In this document: positions 7,602 through 16,850 of the stretch, piece by piece | How positions within the stretch are numbered: position 1 is the first letter of the stretch | Layout of the letters: every line of letters starts with the position of its first letter | Assembly: GCA_028284235.1 (NCBI GenBank) | Contig: JANQSC010000020.1 | Span: 62,001 to 126,000 of the forward strand | Reading direction: 5' to 3' | Length of the DNA stretch: 64,000 nt | DNA from: Opitutaceae bacterium | GTDB taxonomy: Bacteria; Verrucomicrobiota; Verrucomicrobiia; Opitutales; Opitutaceae | Notes under the pieces: model-generated | Database searches by the model: none | Told to the model about the DNA's origin: nothing | What the model saw: the letters and a program-made list of their open reading frames with translations, nothing else | Program-made: the position numbers and the translations under genes

Positions 7602-7631
7602 AAGCCGATGGCGTTCGACCATCGGCTTTTT
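7602..7631 (+). terminator. intrinsic terminator after the secreted TonB-domain gene
   Basis: A 10-bp perfect stem AAGCCGATGG/CCATCGGCTT (7602-7611, 7619-7628) followed by a T tract to 7631. Confidence 0.88.
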
Positions 7632-7644
7632 CGTGTCTCGGAAA

Positions 7645-7682
7645 TCAACCAAACGACCCGATCGCTCGAGTCGCTTGGTTGA
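7645..7682 (-). other. imperfect hairpin downstream of tsf
   Basis: On the minus strand TCAACCAA plus GCGAC pairs with GTCG plus TTGGTTGA (8 bp, one-base bulge, then 4 bp). It lies 23 bases after the tsf stop. It lacks a clear U tract, so it is at best a weak terminator or an RNA end-protecting hairpin. Confidence 0.35.
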
Positions 7683-7704
7683 AGAAATTCTGCGGCCGTT
7701 CGAC

Positions 7705-8304
7705 CTAGTCTTCCGAGTCTTCCCCGATTTGAAAACGAGAGAAGCGGTTGATCTGCATATTCTCGCCCAGTTTGGCGATCTGCTCGTTGAGCACTTCTTG
7801 CACCGTCTTGTCGCTGTCCTTCACAAAAGGCTGATCCAGCATGCAAGCGGTCGCATAGTACTTGTTGAGCTTGCCCTCGATGATCTTCTGAACGGCAGCG
7901 GGGGGCTTTCCTTCCGCCTGCGAAGCAGCGATCTCCCGCTCTTTTCCAACGAGTTCCGCAGGAACGTCTTCTCGCGTGATGCAAATTGGATTAACGGCCG
8001 CAATGTGCAGGCACAGGTCCTTCACGAAGGATCGAAAATCGTCCGTCTTGGCGACAAAGTCGGTTTCGCAATTCACTTCGATCAGCACGCCCACCTTGCC
8101 TCCTAAATGAATGTAGGACTCCACGAGCCCTTCGGATGTGGCGCGGCCCGCTTTTTTAGACGCAGACGCCATCCCTTTCTTACGTAGAATAGTGATGGCC
8201 TGTTCCAAGTCGCCATCCGACTCGGTGAGGGCCTTCTTGCAGTCCATCAAACCCGCGCCCGTTTGCGAGCGAAGCTCTGCTACTTGTTTTGCTGTAATAC
8301 TCAT
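7705..8304 (-). CDS. tsf: translation elongation factor Ts
   Basis: 199 residues, the short EF-Ts form (Thermus-like length rather than the 283 residues of E. coli). The N-terminal UBA-like domain ('ITAKQVAELRSQTGAGLMDC', 2-21) is followed by the TDFVA motif (81-85) that contacts EF-Tu and catalyses GDP release. It lies 34 bases downstream of rpsB and is transcribed with it. GGAAAG sits about ten bases before the ATG as a Shine-Dalgarno. The second half of the core domain found in longer EF-Ts proteins is largely absent, which is normal for this size class. Confidence 0.97.
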   Translation of the reverse strand: MSITAKQVAELRSQTGAGLMDCKKALTESDGDLEQAITILRKKGMASASKKAGRATSEGLVESYIHLGGKVGVLIEVNCETDFVAKTDDFRSFVKDLCLHIAAVNPICITREDVPAELVGKEREIAASQAEGKPPAAVQKIIEGKLNKYYATACMLDQPFVKDSDKTVQEVLNEQIAKLGENMQINRFSRFQIGEDSED

Positions 8305-8338
8305 CTAAATTTATCTTTCCAAAAAGTTCCTTGCTACG

Positions 8339-9460
8339 CTAGTCGTCGCTCTTCTCCTCGTCAGCCGCAGGCTCGGGCGCTTCCTCGGCGGCGGCCACTT
8401 TCTTAGCTGCCTTCTTGGCCGCTTTCTTTGCAGCTTTTTTGGCCGCTTTTTTTGCAGCAGGCTTCTTCTTCGCCACAGGTTTTTTCTCTTCTTCCTCTGC
8501 TGGAGCGGGTTCTTCCTTGGCCTCAGGAGCCGCTTCTTCCGGAGCAGGAGCTTCCGCTTCGACTTGAGTTTCCTCGACAGCGGGAGCAGCTTCTTCTTCC
8601 TTCGCGGGCACTTCCGCTGGCGCAGGAGGAGCGGCGGGAGCAGATGGCGCTTCCGGAGCGGGAGCGGGAGCTGCCTCGGCCTCTGGGGCGGGAGCCGGCG
8701 CTGCGGGAGCCTCTTCAACGGCAGCTTCCTGCGCAACGGCCACTTGTTTTTGGGCGCCCGCTTTTTCCTGGCGAGCTTGACGTTGGGACAAGCCGGATTG
8801 AATTCCTTCCACGATCACCTCGAGAATAATTCGAATCGACTTAACCGCATCGTCGTTGCCCGGAATCGGGTAGTCCACGAGCGACGGATCCGAATTGGTA
8901 TCGACGAGGGCCGCCACAGGTATCTTGCAGCGCTTCGCTTCCGCAACAGCAATATCCTCGTATTTGACATCGATGACCACCATCGCCGCTGGCGGCTTGT
9001 CCATCTTGACGATGCCTTCAAAATTTCGATTCATCCGCTCCATTTCGCGGCGGATTGCCGACCCTTCCTTCTTGGGGAGCTTCGCCAGGCTCCCATCCGC
9101 TTCCATGGCCTGGTACTTCTTGTACTTGGCGATGCTCCTCGTGATCGTTTGCCAGTTGGTAAGCGTCCCCCCAAGCCAGCGACTCGCGCAGAATGGCATG
9201 CCGCAGTCCGCAGCCGCTTCCCGAATCACCTCTTGAGCTTGGCGCTTGGTTCCGACCAGGAGCACTTCGCCTCCTTTGGCGACCACGTCCTCCACGAAAT
9301 CGTGGGCCGCTTTCAAGCCATTGTAGCTTTTGGTGAGATCAATAATCGAGATCCCTTGACGGTGATCAAAAACGAAGCTCTTCGACTTCGGGTTCCAACG
9401 CTTTACTTGATGCCCGAAGTGTACGCCCGCTTCGAGAAGGTCAGTTAGTTCAACATTCAT
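8339..9460 (-). CDS. rpsB: 30S ribosomal protein S2 with long low-complexity tail
   Basis: 373 residues. Residues 1-230 are a normal S2 core, with '[18 protein letters not shown]', '[13 protein letters not shown]' and '[20 protein letters not shown]'. Ordinary S2 ends near there; this protein continues about 140 residues, first in an Ala/Pro/Glu-rich acidic stretch and then in a Lys/Ala block with the AAKK unit repeated five times, ending in an acidic tail. S2 assembles late on the back of the 30S subunit, near S1. The lysine block resembles histone H1-like tails. First gene of rpsB-tsf. ATG 9460 gives the canonical start [12 protein letters not shown]. Confidence 0.96.
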   Translation of the reverse strand: MNVELTDLLEAGVHFGHQVKRWNPKSKSFVFDHRQGISIIDLTKSYNGLKAAHDFVEDVVAKGGEVLLVGTKRQAQEVIREAAADCGMPFCASRWLGGTLTNWQTITRSIAKYKKYQAMEADGSLAKLPKKEGSAIRREMERMNRNFEGIVKMDKPPAAMVVIDVKYEDIAVAEAKRCKIPVAALVDTNSDPSLVDYPIPGNDDAVKSIRIILEVIVEGIQSGLSQRQARQEKAGAQKQVAVAQEAAVEEAPAAPAPAPEAEAAPAPAPEAPSAPAAPPAPAEVPAKEEEAAPAVEETQVEAEAPAPEEAAPEAKEEPAPAEEEEKKPVAKKKPAAKKAAKKAAKKAAKKAAKKVAAAEEAPEPAADEEKSDD

Positions 9461-9670
9461 GATGTAGTGACGCGAGACGCTCGGTAGAACGCAGGCAAGT
9501 CAGTCGCCTTGCGCGTCGATTTAATGGTTAACGATTTAGGTTCAGATTTTAGAGAAGCGACAAACGTAGGGTCCTTGACCTGCTTGGCAAGCGGGAATTT
9601 GTTACAAAATCCGAATTTCCAGGAGGAATGGCGTTGACAAGACCATTTGATTTCGGCTTTTTCGCCACTC

Positions 9671-9700
9671 TTCCAACTACCAGAAAGAAGAACTTACTAT
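9671..9700 (+). promoter_or_regulatory. candidate promoter of the initiator tRNA
   Basis: TTCCAA (9671-9676), an 18-base spacer and TACTAT (9695-9700), placed so that transcription would begin a few bases before the tRNA 5' end at 9711. A TTGACA at 9634 lacks a -10 partner at the right distance. Confidence 0.35.
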
Positions 9701-9710
9701 TTTAACGCGA

Positions 9711-9787
<77 letters not shown>

Positions 9788-9788
9788 T

Positions 9789-9830
9789 CGAGGCCCATTA
9801 GCGACCTGCTAATGGGCCTCGTCCCTTTTT
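9789..9830 (+). terminator. intrinsic terminator of the initiator tRNA
   Basis: A 14-bp perfect stem (9789-9802 with 9808-9821), GACCT loop, then CCCTTTTT. Confidence 0.92.
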
Positions 9831-9888
9831 AAGCGGGCAGCGCCTACGGACGGACTCAAATTACAAGACCGAACCACACAACTAAATT

Positions 9889-11277
9889 ATGCCATTTTCG
9901 AATCTCGGGCTTCGCCCAGAACTCATCGAGGCCGTCGTTGCCAAAGGTTATAAAGAGCCCTCGCCCATCCAGGCGAAAGCGATTCCCGCTGTATTGAAAC
10001 GCCGCGATGTCCTTGGCGGCGCTCAAACCGGAACCGGCAAAACAGCGGCATTCGCACTACCGATTCTGCAAATTCTCGCCGAAGGGAATTTCAAAAACAA
10101 ACGCCCCAGAGCGCTCATACTCGCGCCCACACGCGAATTGGCGGCTCAAGTCCATCAAAGCGCTCTCGACTACGGGAAACGCCTGAACCTAAGATCAGCC
10201 GTGATCTTTGGAGGGGTTGGAATGAACCCGCAAGTCACCGCGCTTCGACGCGGGCTCGATATCGTCGTTGCAACCCCCGGACGGCTTCTTGATCTCTGCC
10301 AACGAAAAGAAGCCAATCTGTCCGCGATCGATATCCTCGTTCTAGACGAGGCGGACCGCATGTTGGACATGGGGTTCATTCACGACATAAAGAAAATCCT
10401 CAATCTCCTTCCTTCTAAACGGCAGAACCTGTTCTTCTCCGCTACGTACTCGCGGGAAGTGAAAAAACTAGCGGATTCGTTTCTCAACAATCCCGTGGAA
10501 GTAGAGGTCGCCCCGCGCAACGCGACGGCAGACCGCGTTTACCAGGAAGCTTACGAAGTAGGCCAGAAATCGAAACGCGCCACTTTGTCCAGATTTATCT
10601 CAGAGGGTGACTGGACCCAAGTCCTCGTTTTCACTCGCACAAAGCACGGAGCGAATCGGCTCGCCACTCAATTGGGCAAAGACGGCATCTCCGCCCTCGC
10701 TATTCACGGAAACAAAAGCCAATCAGCTCGGGAGCGGGCCCTCTCGCAATTCAAGGCAAACAAAGTCCGAGTACTCGTCGCGACCGACATCGCGGCTCGC
10801 GGTCTCGATATCGCTTCACTCCCCTATGTAGTGAATTATGAACTACCAAACATTCCCGAGGATTACGTACATAGGATTGGTCGCACGGGTCGGGCCGGCA
10901 AAGAGGGCAAAGCGATCTCGCTGGTCAGCGAAGCGGAGGCGAGCTATCTGTACGATATAGAGAAACTGCTCAAAAAGCAGATCCCGCTATATTCAATCAA
11001 CGCCAAGGGCAAACGAGTGGAAATCGACCGACCCAGCCAGTCGCCTCGGCCAGCAATCCGCAAAGGGAAACCCGGAAATCAATCTCGATCGAGACCTTCG
11101 AACCGTCGGCGCCCGAACCGGACGGGAAAGCGCCAACGCGGCGAACGCTCGTCCTCAGAATCGACCGGGCGCGGCGCCGCCTCGAAAAAGTCAAGCGTTC
11201 GAAAAAGCGACACTCCCTCGACCGATCCCGCTCCCTGGAAACCTCGCAGACCTCGACCCAGCAGTTTGAATCGCTAG
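9889..11277 (+). CDS. DEAD-box RNA helicase, RhlE-like
   Basis: 462 residues. All helicase motifs are present in order: Q motif region '[11 protein letters not shown]', motif I AQTGTGKT (45-52), PTRELA (80-85), DEAD (153-156), SAT (184-186), and motif [10 protein letters not shown] (328-335). A tail of about 90 residues (372-462) is rich in Arg, Lys and Ser and probably binds RNA non-specifically, as in RhlE and cold-shock helicases. Likely roles are ribosome assembly and mRNA remodelling at low temperature. It stands alone after the tRNA terminator, with a 58-base leader. The exact subfamily cannot be fixed from the motifs. Confidence 0.92.
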   Translation: MPFSNLGLRPELIEAVVAKGYKEPSPIQAKAIPAVLKRRDVLGGAQTGTGKTAAFALPILQILAEGNFKNKRPRALILAPTRELAAQVHQSALDYGKRLNLRSAVIFGGVGMNPQVTALRRGLDIVVATPGRLLDLCQRKEANLSAIDILVLDEADRMLDMGFIHDIKKILNLLPSKRQNLFFSATYSREVKKLADSFLNNPVEVEVAPRNATADRVYQEAYEVGQKSKRATLSRFISEGDWTQVLVFTRTKHGANRLATQLGKDGISALAIHGNKSQSARERALSQFKANKVRVLVATDIAARGLDIASLPYVVNYELPNIPEDYVHRIGRTGRAGKEGKAISLVSEAEASYLYDIEKLLKKQIPLYSINAKGKRVEIDRPSQSPRPAIRKGKPGNQSRSRPSNRRRPNRTGKRQRGERSSSESTGRGAASKKSSVRKSDTPSTDPAPWKPRRPRPSSLNR

Positions 11278-11441
11278 ACTCTATTGTGATCAATTTTCGA
11301 ATCACCCTACGCTCTTAGGTAGCCGAGCCACAGGGAGCGCGTATAATCGCGTTGAATATTCGGTGAAACCGTAGTTTCGACCACGTCGCTTTCCCATTCC
11401 GATTGCGCTTCCGTTTGATCTGTGGGATTTCCTCGGCTAAC

Positions 11442-12755
11442 ATGAGGACCCCAGCTTCAGATGGCAGTTTGACCTCGATCGTTTGCGCTTTTCTCGCATT
11501 CGCTCTCGCCACTCCCTTGGCTCAGGCCCAGGAAGCGCCATCGCTCAACCCGCCCCAGATCCCTTCGGAACCAATCCCGTCAACCGGGCAATCGCCGGGC
11601 ATTCGGGCGCTCGCGACCCCATCGATCGAATGGGAATTCCACAAAACCGAAGACGGGGCGCATCCAAGCGGCGAGGAGCAGGAAATGGTATGGTTGATGA
11701 ACCGGGCGCGACACAATCCAACTCAAGAAGGTATTTTTCTTTCGGATACGGGTTACTCGAACGTCGCGAACGCAGTCCGCTATTTCGGCGTTGACATCGA
11801 CGTTCTAATCGCGGAATTCGCCGCGCTCGCCCCAAAACCACCGGCAGCGTTTGACCGAAGGATCTACCAGGGTTCACTGGTTCACTCCCTCGACCTCATC
11901 GCCCGCGACGCGCAAGACCATACAAATCAATTTCAGCGCGTTCGCGACGCCGGGTTCGACTACAACGGCGGCAACGCGAGCGTCTTCAGCTACACGCGAA
12001 GTCCGCTCCATGGTCATGCGGGTTTCAACATCGACTGGGGTTCCGACGGTGGCGCGGGCGATGGGATGCAGCCAGGACGCGGCCACCGAAGAGGTCTGAT
12101 GAACTCGGGAAGTTCACTGCTCTCCAACGTAGGGATCGCCATGGTGCAGGAGACCGACTCTGGCACCAGTGTTGGCCCACTGGTCACGAGTATCGTCTAC
12201 GCTCGAGCGGATACGCGGACGAACAACCACTACAACGTGTTTATCGTGGGAACGGTTTGGGAGGACAGAAATGGCAATGATCGCTACGACGCCGGCGAGG
12301 GAATCGACGGAGTCTCTGTCACAGCCGATCGCGGTCTCTACTTTGCGGTTACCGGTATCGCCGGCGGCTATGCGATTCCCGCAACCGAAAACGGAACGTA
12401 CACGCTCACATTCTCCGGGGGAGATCTTGCCGGCGCCCAACAACGACCCGTCGATGTTTCCGGTCAAAGCGTTCTCGTTCCCTGGCTCCCGCAGGATATT
12501 TTTTCGGACGAAATCGATAGCGACCCTCCTACGATCCCCGCGTTGAACATCGAACGCGACCAATCGGGCGTTTCACTTTGGTGGATCGAAACCGGCGTTC
12601 CGACTGTCGCCCTTCAGTATTCAACAAACAACGTCAGTTGGTTCGAGACTCAAAGCGAACCCGCTGTCGATGGGTCCACTTATCGGGTGCACATTTCGAA
12701 CGACGAGCTATCCGCTCGAACGTTTTTCCGACTCGCCCCTCCCTCCGGCAGCTAA
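11442..12755 (+). CDS. secreted CAP/SCP-domain protein with SdrD-B-like module
   Basis: 437 residues from ATG 11442, which begins a good signal peptide cleaved near 'PLAQA' (residue 29). An upstream TTG at 11403 would put 13 polar residues before it. Residues about 75-265 look like a CAP (SCP/PR-1) domain: 'EEQEMVWLMNRARHNP' at its start, 'YQGSLVHSLDLIARDAQDHT' and 'GHRRGLMNSGSSLLSNVGIA'. Next comes an SdrD B-like beta module ('VGTVWEDRNGNDRYDAGEG', about 270-355), and a C-terminal beta domain ('ALQYSTNNVSWF', 'FFRLAPPSGS') that resembles the end of the LRR protein at 34720. Probably extracellular or periplasmic; the ligand is unknown. Confidence 0.72.
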   Translation: MRTPASDGSLTSIVCAFLAFALATPLAQAQEAPSLNPPQIPSEPIPSTGQSPGIRALATPSIEWEFHKTEDGAHPSGEEQEMVWLMNRARHNPTQEGIFLSDTGYSNVANAVRYFGVDIDVLIAEFAALAPKPPAAFDRRIYQGSLVHSLDLIARDAQDHTNQFQRVRDAGFDYNGGNASVFSYTRSPLHGHAGFNIDWGSDGGAGDGMQPGRGHRRGLMNSGSSLLSNVGIAMVQETDSGTSVGPLVTSIVYARADTRTNNHYNVFIVGTVWEDRNGNDRYDAGEGIDGVSVTADRGLYFAVTGIAGGYAIPATENGTYTLTFSGGDLAGAQQRPVDVSGQSVLVPWLPQDIFSDEIDSDPPTIPALNIERDQSGVSLWWIETGVPTVALQYSTNNVSWFETQSEPAVDGSTYRVHISNDELSARTFFRLAPPSGS

Positions 12756-12783
12756 GCGTGGATGCAACGCCTCGAATCGAACG

Positions 12784-13629
12784 CTACCGAAACAGCAATG
12801 TCGGCAATTGACAGCCACTGAGAATTTCCGTCGTCGAACTTCCAATAATCAACTGACGGATACGGTTGTGGCCATAGGCGCCCATCACCAGCAGGTCGAC
12901 CTGGTTTTCGACGGCATAGTCGATCACCGCCGGGGCCGCTTCCCCGTGGAGCATTTGGCAATTCGGCTCCAAGCCAGAATTCACGAGTTTCGTTTCGGCG
13001 TCCTTCAAGCCCTCCAGCCGCGCCTCCTCTTCCTCTTTCGGGCTGACCGTTATGAGGTGTATTTCGGTCTCATTAAACAGTCCCGACTCGCTCACAAAAT
13101 CCACTGCTTTCCTACAGCTGGTTCCGTGATCGTAGGAGATCAGGATCCGCCTAATCGGCTTGAACTCGCGGGAGGCCACCAGGCAGGGAATCGTTGCGGC
13201 GCGAACCACGCGCTCCATCGTGGACCCCAAGTGGTCCGTGGCGAAATTCGCGTTCTCGCCTCGTTTCCCCAGCAGGACCAAATCGGCGTTCGACTCGAGT
13301 TCTTTGAGGCAGTCCACGAGGAATCCCGTTTTATGCGTTTTCGCAAGAGACACGGGATTTCCCGATTCCTCGATCCGCTTGGCAGCCTGTGAGAGGGCGA
13401 CCTCCGCTTTTTTCTTCTCCAACTCCTGCAGTTGACCCATGACCGCTTGGAAGGGCTGAATTCCCAAACTCCCGCTCAAGTCCGCAACGAACGGCACCTC
13501 GAACTGCCGCAAATCCGTCACGTAGACGATCTCAATCTCAATTTCGATCCTACGGGAAATCCACGCCGCGAAATCGCAGCACGAGATCGCGTATTGAGAT
13601 CCGTCAATACATACAAGAAGGCGGTTCAT
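12784..13629 (-). CDS. tandem-domain universal stress protein
   Basis: 281 residues made of two UspA domains (about 1-155 and 158-281). Each keeps the ATP-binding pattern G-2x-G-9x-G-(S/T): GKRG...LGST at 121-137 and GAYG...IGSS at 250-265. Tandem Usp proteins bind ATP as internal dimers and are usually induced by energy or oxidative stress. The gene lies 10 bases downstream of glgC on the same strand and is surely co-transcribed, tying the stress protein to glycogen storage. Confidence 0.9.
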   Translation of the reverse strand: MNRLLVCIDGSQYAISCCDFAAWISRRIEIEIEIVYVTDLRQFEVPFVADLSGSLGIQPFQAVMGQLQELEKKKAEVALSQAAKRIEESGNPVSLAKTHKTGFLVDCLKELESNADLVLLGKRGENANFATDHLGSTMERVVRAATIPCLVASREFKPIRRILISYDHGTSCRKAVDFVSESGLFNETEIHLITVSPKEEEEARLEGLKDAETKLVNSGLEPNCQMLHGEAAPAVIDYAVENQVDLLVMGAYGHNRIRQLIIGSSTTEILSGCQLPTLLFR

Positions 13630-13639
13630 GCCCTAGAAG

Positions 13640-14929
13640 CTAAACAATGGTGTTGTCCGGTACAATCGTATTTTTGGTCACGCAGATTATTCCGTCCCGA
13701 ACGAAAATTCCGTCTTTCGAGTAGCCGTCCAGCTTGCCATCCGGATTGAGTTTCACGTTGTGGCCGATTCGAGCGCCTTTGTCGATAATCGCGTTTTTGA
13801 TCTCGCAATTCTCGCCCACTCCAATGTCGGGCCTGCCTTCTTTCGCGTTACGCTCCCGGTCCGCGTTGCTTTCAAAGGTGTCCGCGCCCATCATCACTAC
13901 GTTTTCAAGTCGGGCCCCTTCGCGCAGCATCGACCGAATGCCGATGACGCACCGACGCAGATACGAATCCGTGATAATGCAGCCATCCCCGATGATCACA
14001 TGGTTGATAGAGCAACGGTTTATTTTGCTGGCGGGCAAGTAGCGAGCCCGCGAGTAGATCGGGTTTCCTTGGGAGAAGAAGTTAAATTGGGGCACGGGAT
14101 CCGCCAACTGGAGGTTGGCCTCGAAAAAGGCTTTCACGGTACCGATATCCTCCCAATAGCCTTCGAAAATGTAGCTATTCATTTTTCGACTTCCCAGCAG
14201 GCCGGGAATGACTTCCTTGCCGAAGTCGGTGGCGTCGCTGTTTAACGCCTCAATCATCGTATTCCGGTTGAAGACGTAAATACCCATTGACGCCAAGCAT
14301 CGCTTCTCCCCGTTAGGCTCGGGTTTCAAGCCGGACTCGATCGAATCGGAAATAGCGAGCCCGTCGATCACGTCTGGATCGGTTGGTTTTTCCACGAATT
14401 CCGATATTTCCAAATTGTCGTCCACCCGCATCAAGCCGAGGCCTTCGACTTGCGAAACAGGGAACGGGATCGCCGCCACCGTCAGCTCCGCTTCCGACTC
14501 TATGTGCTGGGAGAGGATGTCTTGGAGATCCATCCTATATAATTGGTCTCCCGACAGAATGATCACGTAGTCGTAGTCGCCTCCAGCGAAGTGGTGGAGA
14601 TTCTGCCGCACCGCGTCCGCTGTGCCTTGATACCAGCTGTCTCCTTTTTCCGTTTGCTCGGCGGAAAGGATGTCCACCGCCCCCCCACCAAAGGGATCGA
14701 AACGGTAGGTGTCCTGAATATGGCGATGCAAAGAGGCCGTATTGAACTGCGTTAGCAGATAGATCCGGTTGATCTCGGAGTTGAGGCAATTACTAATGGG
14801 AATATCGACCAATCGGTATTTGCCCGCCAGCGGGACCGCCGGCTTGCAACGTTCTTTCGTGAGCGGATGAAGTCGAGAACCCCGGCCTCCTCCCATAATT
14901 ACGGCAATTACTTTTTTTTCCATAGACAT
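13640..14929 (-). CDS. glgC: glucose-1-phosphate adenylyltransferase (ADP-glucose pyrophosphorylase)
   Basis: 429 residues, the usual GlgC length. It makes ADP-glucose from glucose-1-phosphate and ATP, the committed step of glycogen synthesis. The N-terminal nucleotide-binding loop GGGRGSRLHPLT (13-24) is followed by 'KPAVPLAGKYRLVDIPISNC' and the sugar-phosphate site 'SEFVEKPTDPDV'. The C-terminal third has the left-handed beta-helix hexapeptide pattern ('GDGCIITDSYLRRCVIG', 'NAIIDKGARIGHNVKL'), where allosteric effectors bind. The downstream usp gene starts 10 bases after its stop. No other glg genes are nearby. Confidence 0.95.
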   Translation of the reverse strand: MSMEKKVIAVIMGGGRGSRLHPLTKERCKPAVPLAGKYRLVDIPISNCLNSEINRIYLLTQFNTASLHRHIQDTYRFDPFGGGAVDILSAEQTEKGDSWYQGTADAVRQNLHHFAGGDYDYVIILSGDQLYRMDLQDILSQHIESEAELTVAAIPFPVSQVEGLGLMRVDDNLEISEFVEKPTDPDVIDGLAISDSIESGLKPEPNGEKRCLASMGIYVFNRNTMIEALNSDATDFGKEVIPGLLGSRKMNSYIFEGYWEDIGTVKAFFEANLQLADPVPQFNFFSQGNPIYSRARYLPASKINRCSINHVIIGDGCIITDSYLRRCVIGIRSMLREGARLENVVMMGADTFESNADRERNAKEGRPDIGVGENCEIKNAIIDKGARIGHNVKLNPDGKLDGYSKDGIFVRDGIICVTKNTIVPDNTIV

Positions 14930-15091
14930 CGAGGCGCCCGGTAACGATTGGGCACCTCAATCGAACTCAAATCAACAACCCGGCACAACCCCAAAACAGA
15001 GCGCATCCAGGGTTTTCCGTTACGAAAATGGCAATTTCCCAAGCCACGCGCTCCGGTTCATTCGAAAACCCGGATTCCAACCTGGGGCGAT

Positions 15092-15442
15092 TCAATTGAT
15101 GTCCGCCGCGACAATCTTCTGGTGAACCAGCTTAGCCGCCTGCTTGACGCTTTCCTGCGTCGAGCGAACTTGCAGCCACTCCAACTGAGTGGTCAAAATC
15201 GCTTTCACATTCGGACGCAAGTCGGAGGGGCTCCCTCCCGTGCTCATTGGCTCCAAACCCGCAAGCTTGCGGATGCGGTCGATATTGGAAAGCTGGAAGA
15301 GCATGAAATCTCGGACGCTCAACTTCCCTTCTTCATCTTGCGGACAACCCGCGTCAATGGACAACTGAACCCAGCCGCGCGAGCACTTTAAACGCTTCGC
15401 CATCTCGTCAATCGAGATCGGGTTGTCTTCCGATGAGTCCAT
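15092..15442 (-). CDS. small helix-turn-helix protein of unknown role
   Basis: 116 residues from the ATG at 15442 (the frame stays open to 15514, but that part looks non-coding). Residues 10-35 ('ISIDEMAKRLKCSRGWVQLS') read as a winged or MerR/excisionase-like helix-turn-helix. The C-terminal half is helical ('KAILTTQLEWLQVRSTQESV') and could mediate dimerisation. I do not recognise a named family. It lies between glgC and cysN on the same strand but is separated from each by about 100-160 bases. Upstream, TTTACAAAG and TTTACAAAAGG form a short direct repeat before the start, which could be an autoregulatory site. Possibly a transcription regulator. Confidence 0.55.
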   Translation of the reverse strand: MDSSEDNPISIDEMAKRLKCSRGWVQLSIDAGCPQDEEGKLSVRDFMLFQLSNIDRIRKLAGLEPMSTGGSPSDLRPNVKAILTTQLEWLQVRSTQESVKQAAKLVHQKIVAADIN

Positions 15443-15546
15443 AACCCGTATGATCCCGATCTGAAGCCTTTTGTAAAGACTTTGTAAACAAGGATGTCCT
15501 CTAAGCCAATCCACTAGAGGTCCCGAGGAAACACGATTCGGAGAAG

Positions 15547-16833
15547 CTAAATAATCATCGCGGCGCCCATCGTCTCGTTCGTGAAGGCATCCACGAGAAT
15601 GAACGAGCCCGTCGACCGATTCACTTTGTAGGAGTCGTAGGACAAGGGAGCCGCGACGCGCAGAGAAATGCGGCCGATATCATTGAGACGGAGCTCGAGA
15701 TCGTCTTCGATTTTATGGAGCGTGTTGATGTCCACCTTGTACTTCACGTCGCGGATGATCGCTTTCGTCTCCTTTGTCGTGTGCCGCAGGACATATTTAC
15801 CCCGCCCATTGAGCGGTTTGTCGCTGAACCAGCAGATCATCGCTTCGATATCCTGCCCGACTAGGGCTGGGTTGTTTTCCTTGACGATCATGTCGCCTCT
15901 ACTGATGTCGATTTCCCGATCCAGCGTCATCGCCGTGCTCAAAGGCGCATACGCTTCCCCTAGCTCCCCATCCATAGTGTGAATCGCCTTTATCTTGGCG
16001 CTGAAGCCCGAAGGCTGGACTACGACTTCGTCGCCCGGCTTGAACACGCCTCCCGCGATCCGTCCGGCGTAGCCGCGAAAATCGTGGTGCTCGTCGCTGT
16101 GTGGCCGAATCACCCACTGCACGGGAAACCGGGCCGAAACATGATTCTCGTCGGAGCCGATGTACACCGTCTCGAGATGGTACAAGAGCGTCGGCCCCTG
16201 GTACCACGGCATGTTCTCCGACTTGTCGACGACATTGTCGCCTTTCAGCGCGCTAATCGGAATGAAGGTGACGTCCACGATATTGCCCAACCGGGACGCG
16301 AATTTCTTGAATTCGTCGATGATCTCGTTGAAGCGGGCTTCGTCCCAATCCACGAGATCCATCTTGTTCACCGCGATCACCACATGTTGGATACGGAGCA
16401 GGTTCGCGATGAAAGAGTGGCGGCACGTCTGTTCAATCACGCCTTTGCGAGCATCCACCAATACGATCGCGAGGTTCGCTGTAGACGCTCCGGTCACCAT
16501 GTTGCGCGTGTATTGAATGTGGCCGGGTGTATCCGCGATTATGAACTTTCTTCGCGGCGTGGCGAAATAGCGATACGCCACGTCGATGGTGATGCCCTGT
16601 TCGCGCTCGGCTCGCAAACCATCCGTCAGCAACGCCAGGTTCACGTTTTCATCGCCTCGTTGCTCGCTCGTCTTCTCGATCGCCTCGAGCTGATCCTCGA
16701 AAATCGCTTTCGAATCGTAAAGCAAACGGCCGATCAAAGTTGATTTGCCGTCGTCAACCGATCCAGCCGTCGTGAAACGCAGCAGGTCCATATCCAAATA
16801 CCCGCCTACAGCGGCTTTTTCGTCATCGCTCAT
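15547..16833 (-). CDS. cysN: sulfate adenylyltransferase subunit 1 (GTPase)
   Basis: 428 residues. EF-Tu-like GTPase motifs are all visible: P-loop GSVDDGKS (24-31), DTPG (101-104) and NKMD (156-159), followed by two beta-barrel domains. With CysD it forms ATP sulfurylase, which activates sulfate to adenosine 5'-phosphosulfate, with GTP hydrolysis driving the reaction. The length excludes a fused APS kinase (CysC) domain. It follows cysD by 17 bases. No APS/PAPS reductase or sulfite reductase genes are in the window, so the rest of the pathway is elsewhere. Confidence 0.95.
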   Translation of the reverse strand: MSDDEKAAVGGYLDMDLLRFTTAGSVDDGKSTLIGRLLYDSKAIFEDQLEAIEKTSEQRGDENVNLALLTDGLRAEREQGITIDVAYRYFATPRRKFIIADTPGHIQYTRNMVTGASTANLAIVLVDARKGVIEQTCRHSFIANLLRIQHVVIAVNKMDLVDWDEARFNEIIDEFKKFASRLGNIVDVTFIPISALKGDNVVDKSENMPWYQGPTLLYHLETVYIGSDENHVSARFPVQWVIRPHSDEHHDFRGYAGRIAGGVFKPGDEVVVQPSGFSAKIKAIHTMDGELGEAYAPLSTAMTLDREIDISRGDMIVKENNPALVGQDIEAMICWFSDKPLNGRGKYVLRHTTKETKAIIRDVKYKVDINTLHKIEDDLELRLNDIGRISLRVAAPLSYDSYKVNRSTGSFILVDAFTNETMGAAMII

Positions 16834-16850
16834 GTCTAAATTACCTCGCT

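Noticed and set aside
9622-9705. AGGAGG followed by a 25-codon mini-ORF (ATG 9628)
   Set aside because: The Shine-Dalgarno is only one base from the ATG, too close to work, and the ORF runs into the tRNA promoter.
11315-11512. A 65-codon minus-strand frame before the CAP gene
   Set aside because: It overlaps the signal peptide region of the CAP protein and shows no start signal or family similarity.
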